Source of the DNA: Limiplasma sp034927815
GTDB lineage: Bacteria > Bacillota > Clostridia > Christensenellales > Aristaeellaceae
Assembly (NCBI GenBank): GCA_034927815.1
Contig: JAYFPK010000009.1
Coordinates: 62,001 to 126,000 of the forward strand
Length of the DNA stretch: 64,000 nt
Direction: 5' to 3'
Part shown: piece after piece, positions 15,018 through 23,493 of the stretch
Numbering within the stretch: the stretch's first letter is position 1
How the letters are laid out: each line of letters starts with the position of its first letter
Position numbers and translations under genes: made by a program
Notes under the pieces: model-generated
Database searches by the model: none
What the model was told of the DNA's origin: nothing
Seen by the model: the letters and a program-made list of their open reading frames with translations, nothing else

Positions 15018-15935
15018 ATGACCTGGCAGGAAACCCTCAACTTCTTCTCCCTGTGCCTTCCCAAAAGCGTCTCCAAAACCCTGGCGGGCCTCCCGGCCGG
15101 GGAAGCCAGGGAAATTCGGATTCGGGCCAACAGGCCTGTGCGGATCATCACCGGTGCGGAGGACAAGGCATGCCCCCTGGTCACCTCCCAGGAGCAGGTG
15201 AACGCCATCGCGGAATCCCTCAGCGAGCACGCCCTGTATGCCAGGGCCGACGAGCAGAGGCACGGGTACATGACCCTGCGGGGCGGCCACCGCATGGGCC
15301 TTTGCGGGCGGGTGATTCCCCAGGGCAGCGTCATTCGCGGCTTGCGGGACATTTCAAGCCTCTGCGTGCGCGTCGCGGGGCAGTGGCCCGGGGCGGCGGA
15401 CGCCGTGATGCCCTACCTGATGGACCCTCAGGGGCGGGTGCGGAGCATGCTGGTGGTGGGCCTGCCGGGCACCGGCAAGACCACGCTGCTGCGGGACGCC
15501 TGCCGCCAGCTTTCCGACGGGGGCGTGCGCATGGCCATGGTGGACGAGCGTAGCGAGCTGGCGGCCATGAGCCGGGGGGTTCCCCAGCTGGACGTGGGGG
15601 AGAACACGGACGTGCTGGACGGCGCTTGCAAGGAAGTGGGCCTGCGCTGGCTGCTCAGGGGCATGGCCCCCCAGGCGTTGGTGACCGACGAAATGGGCGG
15701 CATGGCGGACGCGATGGCGGTGCTGGAGGCGGCCCAAAGCGGGGTCAGCGTGCTGACCAGCGTCCACGGCGCGGAGGTGGAAAGCCTGAGCAAGCGCAGC
15801 GCCCTGTACCACCTGATGCAAAACCATGTGTTTTCCCTGTATGTGGTGATGGAGGGCGGCAAGGCCGGAACCGTATCCGCGGTGTATGGCCGCCAGCTCC
15901 AGCCCCTTTTGACAGCCCAGGGGGGAAATGCCTGA
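15018..15935 (+). CDS. spoIIIAA: Stage III sporulation protein AA (ATPase)
   Basis: The cytoplasmic ATPase of the SpoIIIA-SpoIIQ feeding-tube complex that connects mother cell and forespore. At 305 residues it matches the family. An N-terminal domain (about 1-140) is followed by a secretion-ATPase-like core with Walker A GLPGTGKT at 148-155, VDERSELAA, and VTDEMGGMAD (Walker B). First gene of the spoIIIA operon; its TGA overlaps the spoIIIAB ATG. Confidence 0.96.
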   Translation: MTWQETLNFFSLCLPKSVSKTLAGLPAGEAREIRIRANRPVRIITGAEDKACPLVTSQEQVNAIAESLSEHALYARADEQRHGYMTLRGGHRMGLCGRVIPQGSVIRGLRDISSLCVRVAGQWPGAADAVMPYLMDPQGRVRSMLVVGLPGTGKTTLLRDACRQLSDGGVRMAMVDERSELAAMSRGVPQLDVGENTDVLDGACKEVGLRWLLRGMAPQALVTDEMGGMADAMAVLEAAQSGVSVLTSVHGAEVESLSKRSALYHLMQNHVFSLYVVMEGGKAGTVSAVYGRQLQPLLTAQGGNA

Positions 15936-16465
15936 TGCTGGGCGTGACAGGGGCCTTTGCCTGCTTTGCGGCGGGCACGGGGGCCGGGCTGCTGCTGCGG
16001 AGCCGCTGTTATGACCGCCTCCATGCCCTGGAGGCCTGGGGGGACGCGCTGCAAACCATGGGGCTGCTGCTTCGGGAGGAGCGCCTGCCTTTGGGGGATC
16101 TGCTCCATCAGGCGGCCCAGGGATTGGCGGGGCATGGAACCGCCGCCCAGGTGCGGGAGCGGCTCATCCACGCGGGCAAGGCCATCCAGGCCGCTCCGTC
16201 CCTGACCCTGGCCCAGGCTTACGCGGCGGCCCGGGACGCGCACCCCGTTGCCGGGGAGCAAAGGGAGGAGCAAGACCATCTGGCTTTGCTGTTCCGGCAG
16301 TTGGGCAGCGGCTCGGCCGCCATGCGCCTGCAGGCTGTCACCGCCGCAACCAGGCGTTTTGAACCCCTGGCCCAGAAGGCCAAAACCAAGGCGGAGCAAA
16401 CCGGAAGGCTTTACGCCCAGCTAGGGGCCCTGGGCGGGCTGATGCTGGGAATCGCCCTGTGGTAA
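15935..16465 (+). CDS. spoIIIAB: Stage III sporulation protein AB
   Basis: A 176-residue membrane protein, GspF-like in architecture. An N-terminal helix (about 3-22) is followed by a helical cytoplasmic domain (CYDRLHALEAWGDALQTMGLLL) and a C-terminal helix (LGALGGLMLGIALW). It overlaps spoIIIAA by one base (TGATG). An open frame continues upstream to 15626, but that part is a shadow of spoIIIAA. Confidence 0.93.
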   Translation: MLGVTGAFACFAAGTGAGLLLRSRCYDRLHALEAWGDALQTMGLLLREERLPLGDLLHQAAQGLAGHGTAAQVRERLIHAGKAIQAAPSLTLAQAYAAARDAHPVAGEQREEQDHLALLFRQLGSGSAAMRLQAVTAATRRFEPLAQKAKTKAEQTGRLYAQLGALGGLMLGIALW

Positions 16466-16484
16466 TTAAGAGGGAGATGACGAG

Positions 16485-16685
16485 ATGATTCAGGTGGATA
16501 TGCTGTTCAAGCTGGCGGGCCTGGGGGTCGTGGTGGCGGTGATCCATCAGGTGCTCACCCGGGCCGGGCGGGAGGAGCTGGCTACTTTGGCTACGGTGGT
16601 GGGCGTCGTGATCGCGCTGTTTATGGTGGTGGAGCTGATTTCCCAGCTGCTCTCCAGCGTAAAGAGCATCTTTCAGCTGTATTAG
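16485..16685 (+). CDS. spoIIIAC: Stage III sporulation protein AC
   Basis: A 66-residue protein with two transmembrane helices (about 7-26 and 31-57), the standard size for SpoIIIAC. MIQVDMLFKLAGLG and the ELATLATVVGVVIALFMVVE stretch are typical of the family. AGAGGGAGATGACG precedes the ATG. The gene sits between spoIIIAB and spoIIIAD, as in all known spoIIIA operons. Confidence 0.95.
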   Translation: MIQVDMLFKLAGLGVVVAVIHQVLTRAGREELATLATVVGVVIALFMVVELISQLLSSVKSIFQLY

Positions 16686-16688
16686 GCC

Positions 16689-17075
16689 ATGGCGCTATGG
16701 CAATGGACGGGCCTTGCGGTGGCTGCCGCCCTTTTGTGCATGGTGGTAAGGCAGCAGCAGCCGGAGATGGCAAGCCTCTGCGCCCTGGCCGCGGGGGTCA
16801 TGCTGCTGATCTCGGCCCTGGAAAGCGTAACAAGCCTACAGGATACCTTTGCCCGCCTGGCCTCCATGAGCGGGCTGCACGAGGGGTATTTAAGCATGCT
16901 GCTCAAAGTACTGGGTATCGCCTATACGGCGGAGCTGGCCGCCCAGACCTGCGCCGATCTGGGAGAGAACGGCCTGGCCATGAAGGTGGCCTTGGTGGGA
17001 AAGCTGGCGATTTTCGTGATGGCCGCGCCCATGCTGCTCAGCCTCCTGGAGATGATCCTGGAGCTGGTCCCATGA
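16689..17075 (+). CDS. spoIIIAD: Stage III sporulation protein AD
   Basis: A 128-residue polytopic membrane protein. Helices run at about 5-20, 27-45, 72-90 and 100-125. The SLQDTFARLASMSGLHEGYLSMLLK and CADLGENGLAMKVALVGKLAI segments match SpoIIIAD. ATG at 16689 is 3 nt after the spoIIIAC stop, and the gene overlaps spoIIIAE by 4 bp (ATGA). Confidence 0.95.
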   Translation: MALWQWTGLAVAAALLCMVVRQQQPEMASLCALAAGVMLLISALESVTSLQDTFARLASMSGLHEGYLSMLLKVLGIAYTAELAAQTCADLGENGLAMKVALVGKLAIFVMAAPMLLSLLEMILELVP

Positions 17076-18253
17076 GGCGGGCTTTGGCAGTCCTGGCCCT
17101 GGCGGCGCTCCTTTGGCTGGGGCTGCCCCTGGGGCTTTCCCCCGGCGGCTTCGCCCCTGGGACGGCCCGGGCCGAATCCCTCCAGGAGGCGGTATCCAGC
17201 CAGATCGCCTCCATGGACCTGGGGGCGCTGACCCGGGTGGCCCAGGAGCAGGACCTGCTGCCCGCAGATGTGCCCGGCCTTTTGCAAGCCCTCACCAGCG
17301 GCCAGACTATTTTGGACGGCCCGGCCCTGTGGAGCTGGCTGGGGCGCAAGGTCACCCACGCCTTTCAAAACAGCCTGTGGCGCATGACCCGGCTGCTGGC
17401 CCCGGCGCTGCTGCTGGGGGTGCTCAGCCACCTTCGGGCCTCCTTGGGGCGGGAGTTTGTAGCCAAGGCGTGCAATTACGCGGGGATGCTGCTGGTGCTG
17501 GGCTTTCTGGTGGCGGACATGAACGAGCACGCCCAGCTGGCAAAGTCCGCCATCAGCGGCATGGCCTCCACCATGCAAGCGCTGTTCCCCTTCTTGGTGA
17601 CGCTGCTGGCCGCCGTGGGAGGCCGGGCCAGCGCCGCCTTCTTCCAGCCCGCGGTGGTGGCGGCCAGCGGCACCATGACCACGCTGCTTCAAAACGTCAC
17701 GCTGCCCTTTGCCATGGGCCTGGGGGTGCTGACCATGGTGGGGAGCCTGTGCGAAAACCTGCGCATCACCCGGCTTTGCAAGCTCATGAAGCAGGTGGCC
17801 CATTGGACGCTGGGCTTTGGCTTTACCGTGTTCATCGGCGTGATGATGGTGCAGGGCCTGGGTTCGGCGGCGGTGGACGGGGTCAGCATCCGCACGGCCA
17901 AATATGCCATTGACAACTTCATTCCCATCGTGGGGGGCATGTTCGCCGATACGGTGGATACCTTGGTGGGCTGCTCGCTGCTGATCAAAAACGCGGTGGG
18001 GATTCTGGGGCTGTTTTTGCTGCTGGCTACCTTGGTGGGGCCCATGCTCCAAACGGTATGCACGCTGCTGTTGTACAGCGCCACGGCGGCGGTGCTGGAG
18101 CCTGTGGCGGACTCCCCCCTGAGCCAGTGCATCGGGGAGTTTTCCGGGGTGTATACGCTGCTGTTCATCATCGAGCTCAGCGTGGGGGCCATGTTCATGC
18201 TGCTGGTGGCCCAGATGCTGGTGGTGGGCAATTTGACAGTGATGCTGAGGTGA
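17072..18253 (+). CDS. spoIIIAE: Stage III sporulation protein AE
   Basis: A 393-residue integral membrane subunit of the SpoIIIA complex. A signal-like helix ends near residue 33 (GTARAES), and at least six further helices fill residues about 110-390. Conserved patches include FFQPAVVAASGTMTTLLQNV and KYAIDNFIPIVGGMFADTVDT. The start is ATG at 17072, overlapping spoIIIAD. The frame stays open upstream into spoIIIAD, but only as a shadow. Confidence 0.95.
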   Translation: MRRALAVLALAALLWLGLPLGLSPGGFAPGTARAESLQEAVSSQIASMDLGALTRVAQEQDLLPADVPGLLQALTSGQTILDGPALWSWLGRKVTHAFQNSLWRMTRLLAPALLLGVLSHLRASLGREFVAKACNYAGMLLVLGFLVADMNEHAQLAKSAISGMASTMQALFPFLVTLLAAVGGRASAAFFQPAVVAASGTMTTLLQNVTLPFAMGLGVLTMVGSLCENLRITRLCKLMKQVAHWTLGFGFTVFIGVMMVQGLGSAAVDGVSIRTAKYAIDNFIPIVGGMFADTVDTLVGCSLLIKNAVGILGLFLLLATLVGPMLQTVCTLLLYSATAAVLEPVADSPLSQCIGEFSGVYTLLFIIELSVGAMFMLLVAQMLVVGNLTVMLR

Positions 18254-18257
18254 GGGA

Positions 18258-18776
18258 ATGGGCGCTTTTTTGCGGCAGATGGTAGCCATGGCGGCCCTTT
18301 GGACCCTGGAGGAGCTGCTGCTGCCCGAGGGAAACCTGCAAAAGGCGGCCCGGGTGGTGGTCAGCCTGTTGGTGATGACCGTGCTGCTCAGCTCCATGGT
18401 GGATTTGCTGCGCTCCTGGGACGGGCAAAATGCCGCCCAGTGGACCCAGGAGCTGGGAGCCATCGCCTGGGAGAGCAGCCAGGGGGTGGGGGAGGAGCAG
18501 GCCCAGGCGGGGTATGCCCGCTATTATCTCCAGTCCCAGGCCAACCAGGCCCAAGCCCTGTGCCTGCGCATGGCCCAAAAGGCCGGATACCGGGCCGACG
18601 CGGCGGTGTATTTACAACAGGATGGCGCGCTGGAGCGGATTCAGCTGCGCCTGGAGGAGCCGGGTGAGGGGGAAGGGCCGCCTTTGATCCCGGCCCAGGA
18701 GCTGCGCCGGGCCATTGCCGCCGCCTTTGAGGCGGAGGAGGCGAGGGTTCAGGTTGTCATGGGCGAGGGTGGATGA
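18258..18776 (+). CDS. spoIIIAF: Stage III sporulation protein AF
   Basis: A 172-residue protein with two N-terminal membrane helices (about 5-20 and 33-51) and a soluble C-terminal domain containing the ring-building-motif-like fold of SpoIIIAF. A GGTGAGGGA site lies just before ATG 18258, 4 nt after the spoIIIAE stop. The C-terminus (EAEEARVQVVMGEGG) runs directly into the spoIIIAG ribosome site. Confidence 0.9.
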   Translation: MGAFLRQMVAMAALWTLEELLLPEGNLQKAARVVVSLLVMTVLLSSMVDLLRSWDGQNAAQWTQELGAIAWESSQGVGEEQAQAGYARYYLQSQANQAQALCLRMAQKAGYRADAAVYLQQDGALERIQLRLEEPGEGEGPPLIPAQELRRAIAAAFEAEEARVQVVMGEGG

Positions 18777-18777
18777 T

Positions 18778-19155
18778 GTGAAGGCATGGACTTGGCTCAA
18801 AACAGGCAACCGGCTCTGGTGGGCGGCCCTGGGCGTGCTGCTGGCGGCCTGTATTCTGACGGCGTTTCAGGGCGGCGCGGGCGGAAACACCAGCGCTTCC
18901 GGCGAGGAGAAGCGCATCGCCGAGGTGCTCAGCGCCATGGCGGGGGCTGGGCGGGTGGAAGTGGCGCTGTTTTATGAAACCGAGGCGGTGGCGGCTTTCG
19001 GCTCGGGAGCCAAGAGCCGTCCTACCGGGGCGGTGGTGGTGGCCCAGGGCGCGGGGGACCTGCAGGTGCGCCTGGAGTTGATCCGTGCCGTGCGCACCTT
19101 GCTGGGTCTGCCGGAGTCCGCGGTGGACGTGTTTGTAATGGAGGAGAGACCATGA
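18778..19155 (+). CDS. spoIIIAG: Stage III sporulation protein AG, short form
   Basis: SpoIIIAG forms a large ring in the intermembrane space. This one is only about 125 residues, against about 230 in Bacillus subtilis. One membrane helix (about 15-32) is followed by a minimal ring-building motif: helix EKRIAEVLSAMAGAG, strand RVEVALFYE, strand GAVVVAQG, helix VRLELIRAVRTLLGL, strand AVDVFVMEE. The long insertion between the first two strands is reduced to about 17 residues. GTG at 18778 follows GAGGGTGGAT, one base after the spoIIIAF stop; a longer frame from 18715 would overlap spoIIIAF. It overlaps spoIIIAH by ATGA. Confidence 0.85.
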   Translation: MKAWTWLKTGNRLWWAALGVLLAACILTAFQGGAGGNTSASGEEKRIAEVLSAMAGAGRVEVALFYETEAVAAFGSGAKSRPTGAVVVAQGAGDLQVRLELIRAVRTLLGLPESAVDVFVMEERP

Positions 19156-19778
19156 ACAAAAAATGGGGTCAACAGGGGGAGGCTGCACCCAAGAAGCCGG
19201 TATCCGGAAAAAAGGAAGCGAAGGAAAAGCCCGCCGCCAGGGGACACTGGCTGCGGGCGGGAGCGTTGGTGCTGCTCATGGGCGCCGCCGGAGCCCTGCT
19301 GTGGGGCGGGGGCTTTCATGGGCTGATGAACAAAATTGGCGGAGGCGGCTCGCCCTCGGGAGGGCTGGAGGGCCTGCTGAAAAACGGCAAGCTCCTTTTG
19401 GGAGCGGAGCCCAGCCCCACGCCAAAAGCCGGGCAAGCTTTGGCGGAGCAACGGAGCCTGCGGGAAAGAGCCTATGAAGAGGACCGGGCGGCCCTGGGCG
19501 CCCTTTCCCAAAACCCGGAGGTGGCCGAGAAAACCCGGGAGGACGCGGCGGCGCAGCTGGCCCTGATGGTAGCAAGCCATCAATCGGAGCTGGGTATCGA
19601 GGAGGCCCTCAAGGCCGCGGGCTTTGATCCTTGCCTGGTGCTGTTGCAAAACGGGGCGCTGACGGTGATGGTGCGCTTGGAAAGCCTTACCAGCGCCCAA
19701 AGCGCCACCATCCTCTCCCTGTGCGCGGCCCACACCCAGGTGGGGGTGGAGAACATCCGGATCATGACGGGAAGCTAG
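19152..19778 (+). CDS. spoIIIAH: Stage III sporulation protein AH
   Basis: A 208-residue partner of the forespore protein SpoIIQ. A basic cytoplasmic head (about 1-32, many Lys) precedes one membrane helix (about 33-52), a Gly/Ser/Pro-rich linker to about 100, and a C-terminal ring-building domain (EEDRAALGALSQNPEV to the end) typical of SpoIIIAH. It ends the operon. Its TAG overlaps the stop of the convergent DUF1622 gene by 4 bp, and no separate terminator is visible between them. Confidence 0.92.
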   Translation: MNKKWGQQGEAAPKKPVSGKKEAKEKPAARGHWLRAGALVLLMGAAGALLWGGGFHGLMNKIGGGGSPSGGLEGLLKNGKLLLGAEPSPTPKAGQALAEQRSLRERAYEEDRAALGALSQNPEVAEKTREDAAAQLALMVASHQSELGIEEALKAAGFDPCLVLLQNGALTVMVRLESLTSAQSATILSLCAAHTQVGVENIRIMTGS

Positions 19779-20233
19779 GCCAGGGGAATCCCCGCGGCCT
19801 TGGGCTCCTCCCGGGAAGGATCGGCGGAGGGGGAAGGCTCCAAATGGCAGGAGGCTTTCATCCCAAGAACGGACCGGCGGCCGGAGCCCTCCCCAGAGCG
19901 GCCCGAAGCGATCTCCTGGCAGCGCTTTTCCTCCTCCCGGATTTCCCAGTGAAGCAGGAAGGTCAGGAGGCTGCGCAGCAAAATCACGGCGGCCAAGGTG
20001 CCCAATTCGCTCCAACCGCTGACGATGACCGAGCGGAGCACCTCGCTGCCCACCTTGAACTCCAGGCCCAGCATAATGCCTTTGGCCAGCTCAATACGGA
20101 TGCTGTCATCCTTGCGCAGATAGCCGATAAAGCCGCGCACCATGCTGATGACGATGATCGCGATGCCCGCCACCTCAATGCACAGGATACAGGCCCTCAC
20201 GAAGATGGAAAAGTAGTGTTCGATTTCAAACAT
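19775..20233 (-). CDS. DUF1622 family membrane protein
   Basis: A 152-residue protein with three predicted membrane helices (about 8-33, 50-70 and 78-98). The family hallmark is present: IELAKGIMLGLEFKVGSEVLRSVIV. A polar C-terminal tail of about 50 residues (EEEKRCQEIASG onward) follows. The function of DUF1622 is unknown. ATG at 20233 follows AAAGGAGACTGCGGT; an upstream in-frame ATG at 20326 lies inside the hemW start region and lacks a ribosome site. The gene is divergent from hemW, with about 60 bp between. Confidence 0.85.
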   Translation of the reverse strand: MFEIEHYFSIFVRACILCIEVAGIAIIVISMVRGFIGYLRKDDSIRIELAKGIMLGLEFKVGSEVLRSVIVSGWSELGTLAAVILLRSLLTFLLHWEIREEEKRCQEIASGRSGEGSGRRSVLGMKASCHLEPSPSADPSREEPKAAGIPLA

Positions 20234-20246
20234 ACCGCAGTCTCCT

Positions 20247-20274
20247 TTGTGAACCGCTTTTTCTATGGTACAAT
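20247..20274 (+). promoter_or_regulatory. hemW promoter
   Basis: TTGTGA (20247-20252), a 16-bp spacer and TACAAT (20269-20274). It overlaps the ribosome site of the divergent DUF1622 gene. Confidence 0.5.
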
Positions 20275-20295
20275 TCCTCCGGGGGAGGGATTGCC

Positions 20296-21498
20296 ATGCA
20301 GCTTTCATTATACTTGCATATTCCATTTTGTAAAAGGAAATGTTTTTACTGCGATTTTTGCTCCGCCGCCGCCTCCCGCCGGGAGATGGAGGAGTATTGC
20401 GCCGCGCTGCGGGAGGAGATCCGCCTGCAGGCCAAGGCCTATGGACATGCCCGGGTCAACACGGTGTTCATCGGCGGGGGAACGCCCTCCTTGCTGCCCG
20501 CGTCCCTGATGGACGGGCTTCTGGAGGAGCTTGGCCGCCGCTTTTGCATTCAAAAGGATGCGGAATTTACCATGGAGGCCAACCCCGGAACCCTTCATGG
20601 GGATTGGCTGACCATGGCCCGGGAGCATGGGGTAAACCGCCTCTCCTTGGGGGTACAGGCGGCCCAAGAGCCGCTTTTGGGCGTGCTGGGGCGCATCCAT
20701 ACCTTCCGGGAAGCGGTGGAGGCGGTGGCCCTGGCAAAGGAACACGGCTTTTCCAACCTGAACGTGGACGTGATGTTCGGCCTTCCCGGCCAAAGCCTGC
20801 GGGATTATCTGGAAACCCTGGCCAGGGTGGCGGCCCTGGAGGTGCCTCACATCTCGGCCTACAGCCTCATCCTGGAGGAGGGCACGCCCCTGGCGGACCG
20901 GATCCGGGCGGGGGAGCTGGCCCCGCCCGCGGAGGACGAGGCCGCGGCGATGTATGAATCCGGGCGGGATTGGCTGGAGGCCCACGGCTACCGGCAGTAT
21001 GAAATCAGCAATTTTGCCAAGCCCGGGTATGCGTGTAAGCACAATCTGGGCTATTGGCGCGGCGGCTGGTACCTGGGGATGGGGGTCAGCGGAGCCGGCA
21101 TGCTGCCGGGCCCGGATCGCGCAGGGGAGCGGGGAAGCGGCTCCCAGGCCCTGTACCTGCGCCGGGAGAACGTGGCGGACCGGGCGGAATATCAGCAGAG
21201 GCTGGCCCAGGGAGAGCTGCCTCTTGCCCAGGAGCACCGGATCTCCCGGGAGGAGGCCATGTTTGAGGCCATGATGCTGGGGCTGCGCACCGTGGCCGGG
21301 GTGGACCCGGGGGATTTTGAAAGCCGGTTCGGGCAGCCCTTACAGGAGGCCTATGGGAAGCGGATGGAGGAATTGATCTCCCAGGGACTGGCCTGGTGGA
21401 GGCCGGATACGCAGCAAGGGGAGGCCTCCCGGACCTTTGCCCTGACCCCAAAGGGGCTCCTGCTCCAAAACCAGGCGCTTTTGCTGCTGATGGACTAA
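20296..21498 (+). CDS. hemW: HemW-like radical SAM protein (heme chaperone/coproporphyrinogen oxidase family)
   Basis: A 400-residue radical SAM enzyme. Cys12, Cys16 and Cys19 form the CxxxCxYC iron-sulfur motif (PFCKRKCFYCDF). GGGTPSLL, NPGTL and GVQAAQEPLLGVLGRIH are HemN/HemW family sequence, and the C-terminal HemN domain contains NLGYWRGGWYLGMGVSGAG. HemW proteins next to hrcA are generally heme-insertion chaperones and not true oxygen-independent coproporphyrinogen dehydrogenases. ATG at 20296 follows GGGGGAGGGATTGCC. The lepA/hemW/hrcA neighbourhood is conserved across Firmicutes. Confidence 0.93.
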   Translation: MQLSLYLHIPFCKRKCFYCDFCSAAASRREMEEYCAALREEIRLQAKAYGHARVNTVFIGGGTPSLLPASLMDGLLEELGRRFCIQKDAEFTMEANPGTLHGDWLTMAREHGVNRLSLGVQAAQEPLLGVLGRIHTFREAVEAVALAKEHGFSNLNVDVMFGLPGQSLRDYLETLARVAALEVPHISAYSLILEEGTPLADRIRAGELAPPAEDEAAAMYESGRDWLEAHGYRQYEISNFAKPGYACKHNLGYWRGGWYLGMGVSGAGMLPGPDRAGERGSGSQALYLRRENVADRAEYQQRLAQGELPLAQEHRISREEAMFEAMMLGLRTVAGVDPGDFESRFGQPLQEAYGKRMEELISQGLAWWRPDTQQGEASRTFALTPKGLLLQNQALLLLMD

Positions 21499-21586
21499 CA
21501 AATTGGGGCCGGGAGCTTCAAAGGCCGCAAAGCAAGGGATAAAGCCATATTTTTGAACAAACTGAAAATAAGGGCAGAATAACTAT

Positions 21587-21614
21587 TGACATTTAGGCGC
21601 AATGGGCATATGAT
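21587..21614 (+). promoter_or_regulatory. Sigma-A promoter of the hrcA-grpE-dnaK-dnaJ operon
   Basis: TTGACA (21587-21592), a 16-bp spacer and TATGAT (21609-21614). The CIRCE operator begins 8 bp after the -10 box, so HrcA would block initiation or early elongation. Confidence 0.85.
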
Positions 21615-21621
21615 AACCGTG

Positions 21622-21648
21622 TTAGCACTCGACATCATTGAGTGCTAA
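21622..21648. promoter_or_regulatory. CIRCE operator (HrcA-binding site)
   Basis: A perfect TTAGCACTC - 9 bp - GAGTGCTAA inverted repeat, the canonical CIRCE element. HrcA represses the heat-shock operon from it. It is the only CIRCE in the window. Confidence 0.98.
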
Positions 21649-21693
21649 CAACCGGAAAAGAGAGGGCGAATCCCGGGCAAAGGGGGTGGAAGC

Positions 21694-22722
21694 ATGGGGA
21701 TTGACGAGCGGAAATTTCGTATTCTGCAAGCCATTATCGACGACTACATCCTGACCGCCATCCCGGTGGGCAGCCGTACGATTTCCAAGAAGTACGAAAC
21801 CAGCCTCAGCTCCGCCACCATCCGCAATGAAATGAGCGACCTGGAGGAGCTTGGGTATCTGGATCAGCCCCATGTCAGCGCGGGAAGGGTCCCCAGCCCC
21901 AAGGCCTACCGCCTGTATGTGGACCAGCTTTTGCAGCAGGGGAAGATTCTGGCCGCGAACCAGGAGAGCATCCGGGCGCATTTTCAGGACCGGGCGCGGC
22001 AAATGGAGGACGTAATCGGCCACGCGGCCCAGGTGCTGTCCAGCCTGACCCACTATACCGCTTTGGTGATGAGCCCCAAGGGCACGGAGTTGAGGGTCCG
22101 CAATGTCCAGCTGGTTCCTGTGAGCAGCTCCAGCGCTTTGCTTGTCATCGTCACCGATGGCGGCATCATGCGGGACGCCGTGATCCGCGTGGGCGGGGAA
22201 ATGGACGTGGAGGCGCTGTACGCCATCAGCCGCATGCTCACGGACCGGCTGAGCGGCAGAACCCTTTCCGAGGCGCGGCAAGTCCTCTCCGGCGAGCCGG
22301 AGGAGGCCTCCCGCAGGCAGCAAATGCTTTCCGAGATCGCCGAATTCATCGGCGAGGTGGAAAAGCAGAATGCCGTGGGCAAACTGGCGGTGGGCGGAAG
22401 CAGCAACATTTTGAACTTCCCCGAATACAGCGACGTGGAGAAGGCCAAAAGCTTTCTCTCGGTGCTGGAAACGAAGGAAAAGCTGCTCCAGCTCCTGGAG
22501 CAAAACCGGGAGATGGCCTTTACCGTACGCATCGGGCCCGAGACGGGCATTCCGGAGCTGGTGGACTGCTCTTTGGTCACGGCCAGCTACCGCCTGGGGA
22601 ACCAAACCCAAGGCACCGTGGGCGTGATCGGTCCCACCCGGATGCAGTACGGCCAGGTGCTGGGTATTTTGCGGGCCATGGGAGAACAGCTCTCCCGCCT
22701 GCTGGAGCAGGATAAGGAGTAA
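21694..22722 (+). CDS. hrcA: Heat-inducible transcription repressor HrcA
   Basis: A 342-residue CIRCE-binding repressor. The N-terminal winged helix (about 5-75) contains VGSRTISKKYETSLSSATIRNEMSDLEELGYL, split here only by description, and the following HVSAGRVPSPKAYRLYV is diagnostic. A GAF-like domain and dimerisation region make up the rest (PETGIPELVDCSLVTASY, GVIGPTRMQYGQV). ATG at 21694 follows GGGGGTGGAAGC. First gene of the operon, so it autoregulates through CIRCE and is followed by grpE after 7 bp. Confidence 0.97.
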   Translation: MGIDERKFRILQAIIDDYILTAIPVGSRTISKKYETSLSSATIRNEMSDLEELGYLDQPHVSAGRVPSPKAYRLYVDQLLQQGKILAANQESIRAHFQDRARQMEDVIGHAAQVLSSLTHYTALVMSPKGTELRVRNVQLVPVSSSSALLVIVTDGGIMRDAVIRVGGEMDVEALYAISRMLTDRLSGRTLSEARQVLSGEPEEASRRQQMLSEIAEFIGEVEKQNAVGKLAVGGSSNILNFPEYSDVEKAKSFLSVLETKEKLLQLLEQNREMAFTVRIGPETGIPELVDCSLVTASYRLGNQTQGTVGVIGPTRMQYGQVLGILRAMGEQLSRLLEQDKE

Positions 22723-22729
22723 GTGGAAC

Positions 22730-23407
22730 ATGAGCAAGAAGAAGACAAGCAAGAGCAAAGGAACTGTGAAAGAGATGGAGTTGGAGAAGACAGACCCCAT
22801 CGTGAACGGCGCGGGCCAGGAGGCCGCCGATGCGGATCAGGAAGCCATTGACGCCATGGGCAGCGAGGTGGAGGCGATAGCCCCGGAAGGCGCGGATCAG
22901 AAAGCGGATGAGACCGTCCTGGAGGAAGCCAGGGACCAGACCCGGGAGGCGGAGCTGGCGGAGGCCCTGGAGGCGGCCCGAGCCAAGCAGGAGGAATACC
23001 TGAACATGGCCCAGCGGGTCCAGGCGGATTTTGATAATTTCCGCCGCCGGAACCAAAACGTCCGCAAGGAAGCCTTTGACGATGGGGCCAGAACCCTGGT
23101 AATTTCTTTGCTGCCCGTGCTGGATAACCTGGAGCGGGCCATTGACGCCGCCAAGGACTCCTCCGACGCTTCCCTTCGGGAAGGGGTGGAGATGGTGTTC
23201 CGGCAGCTTGGCGAGGTCTTTACCAAGCGGGGTATTCTGCCCATCTGCCGTCCGGGGGAGAAGTTCGACCCCAACCTGGAGAACGCCGTGCTGCAAGGGG
23301 CCGCCGAAGACGGCGAGCCGGGCACAGTCTGCGAGGTTTTCCAAAAGGGATACCAAATGGGCGATATCATCCTGCGCCATGCCATGGTGAAGGTCGTGCC
23401 CGAATAA
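22730..23407 (+). CDS. grpE: Nucleotide exchange factor GrpE
   Basis: GrpE releases ADP from DnaK. The 225-residue protein has an acidic, low-complexity N-terminal tail (about 1-75) and a long coiled coil (about 78-135, with YLNMAQRVQADFDNFRRRNQ). The C-terminal beta domain carries the signature FDPNLENAV and closes with GDIILRHAMVKVVPE. ATG at 22730 is 7 bp after the hrcA stop, with a GGAGTAAGTGGAAC site. Confidence 0.97.
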   Translation: MSKKKTSKSKGTVKEMELEKTDPIVNGAGQEAADADQEAIDAMGSEVEAIAPEGADQKADETVLEEARDQTREAELAEALEAARAKQEEYLNMAQRVQADFDNFRRRNQNVRKEAFDDGARTLVISLLPVLDNLERAIDAAKDSSDASLREGVEMVFRQLGEVFTKRGILPICRPGEKFDPNLENAVLQGAAEDGEPGTVCEVFQKGYQMGDIILRHAMVKVVPE

Positions 23408-23493
23408 GCCGTTGGACCCGGGGGCTTGCCCCCTCCAAGCAATAAACATAGAGTAGAAGCGAGCGGACTTCGCATTTTGAGGAGGAATGAATT

